From AG1 sp035559775 (GTDB lineage Archaea; Thermoproteota; Thermoprotei_A; Sulfolobales; AG1), in assembly GCA_035559775.1 (NCBI GenBank), contig DATMAU010000020.1, positions 1-11,876 of the forward strand: a stretch of 11,876 nt of DNA. Direction: 5' to 3'. Position 1 is the first letter of the stretch, and every line of letters starts with the position of its first letter. Position numbers and translations under genes: made by a program. Under the pieces are notes generated by a model, which was not told the origin of the DNA, searched no databases, and saw nothing but the letters and a program-made list of their open reading frames with translations. Of the stretch, positions 11,569-11,876 are shown one piece after another.

Positions 11569-11876
11569 ATGAGGTATAGGAAGCTGGGGAGTACAGGATT
11601 AGAGGTATCAGAGATCTCCTACGGTGTATATAGTCTCACAGGACTTTATGGGGATATCGATCTCGAGAGAGCCATCAGGATCCTTAGAAGAGCCTTGGAT
11701 CTCGGGATCAATTTATTCGATACAGCAGACGTTTATGGCAAGGGCTATGGAGAATCTATATTGCAGAAAGCCTTCGGATCCGGTGTAAAGGATATCATCA
11801 TAGCCACTAAGATCGGTTATGACATCTACTCACCAGGCGAGAAGCCTTTGAGGAGATACGATCCCGAGTATCTATT
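11569..11876 (+). CDS. Aldo/keto reductase, N-terminal part
   Basis: The first 102 codons of a gene that runs off the right edge. MRYRKLGSTGLEVSEISYG is the classic first strand of the aldo/keto reductase barrel, and NLFDTADVYGKGYGE at 48-62 is the family signature. Three of the four catalytic residues are visible: D51, Y56 and K81 in ATKIGY; the histidine lies beyond the window. The family reduces aldehydes and ketones with NADPH, some members acting as voltage-gated channel-like or sugar reductases. It follows the siroheme decarboxylase at a five-base distance and so is likely in the same operon, but a role in haem synthesis is not established. Confidence 0.9.
   Translation, partial: MRYRKLGSTGLEVSEISYGVYSLTGLYGDIDLERAIRILRRALDLGINLFDTADVYGKGYGESILQKAFGSGVKDIIIATKIGYDIYSPGEKPLRRYDPEYL

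Noticed and set aside
1..11876. tRNA, rRNA, CRISPR arrays and insertion sequences
   Set aside because: No cloverleaf, no regularly spaced repeats, and no transposase or terminal inverted repeats were seen in any gap.

Overview
The window reads as a hyperthermophilic crenarchaeon (Thermoproteota, Desulfurococcales-like; genus not determinable from sequence alone). Reasons: the tail of an archaeal elongation factor 2 at the left edge; heavy use of AGG/AGA and ATA codons; A/T-rich TATA boxes about 25 bases before starts; Shine-Dalgarno sites of the GGTGA(TC) type; a Thr/Pro-rich linker on a membrane-anchored solute-binding protein; and a siroheme-type haem pathway with a fused siroheme decarboxylase. 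Gene density is high and every complete frame is intact. I see no mobile element, CRISPR array, tRNA or rRNA.

Layout. (1) 1-124: C-terminus of aEF-2. (2) 221-1859: two-gene ABC-2 export system (ATPase plus six-helix permease, overlapping). (3) 1871-2278, minus strand: universal stress protein, convergent with the permease. (4) 2473-3444: D-2-hydroxyacid dehydrogenase, divergent from the stress protein. (5) 3554-4755, minus strand: an ASCH-domain protein followed by a short Pit/PHO-4-like anion permease, probably one transcript. (6) 4953-8582: a family 5 solute-binding protein and two DppB/DppC-type permeases, with no cognate ATPases in the window. (7) 8701 to the right edge: a tightly packed tetrapyrrole operon, precorrin-2 dehydrogenase, glutamyl-tRNA reductase (hemA), a fused AhbA-AhbB siroheme decarboxylase, and the start of an aldo/keto reductase.

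How it works together. The last block covers the first committed step of tetrapyrrole synthesis (Glu-tRNA to glutamate semialdehyde), the oxidation of precorrin-2 to sirohydrochlorin, and the decarboxylation of siroheme to didecarboxysiroheme. Its three internal junctions share one design: the upstream TGA stop lies inside the Shine-Dalgarno of the next gene, and exactly five bases separate it from the next ATG. That design moves the starts of hemA and the decarboxylase downstream of in-frame GTG codons.

The most interesting non-coding structure is operator-like: a 7-bp inverted repeat just upstream of the haem-operon TATA box, a nested set of inverted and direct repeats before the solute-binding-protein promoter, a 14-bp near-palindrome between that promoter and its start, and a 24-bp imperfect palindrome between convergent genes. 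GATC is visibly over-represented, most strongly in the haem operon. I do not see an obviously new multi-gene system; the best leads are the fused decarboxylase operon and these regulatory repeats.
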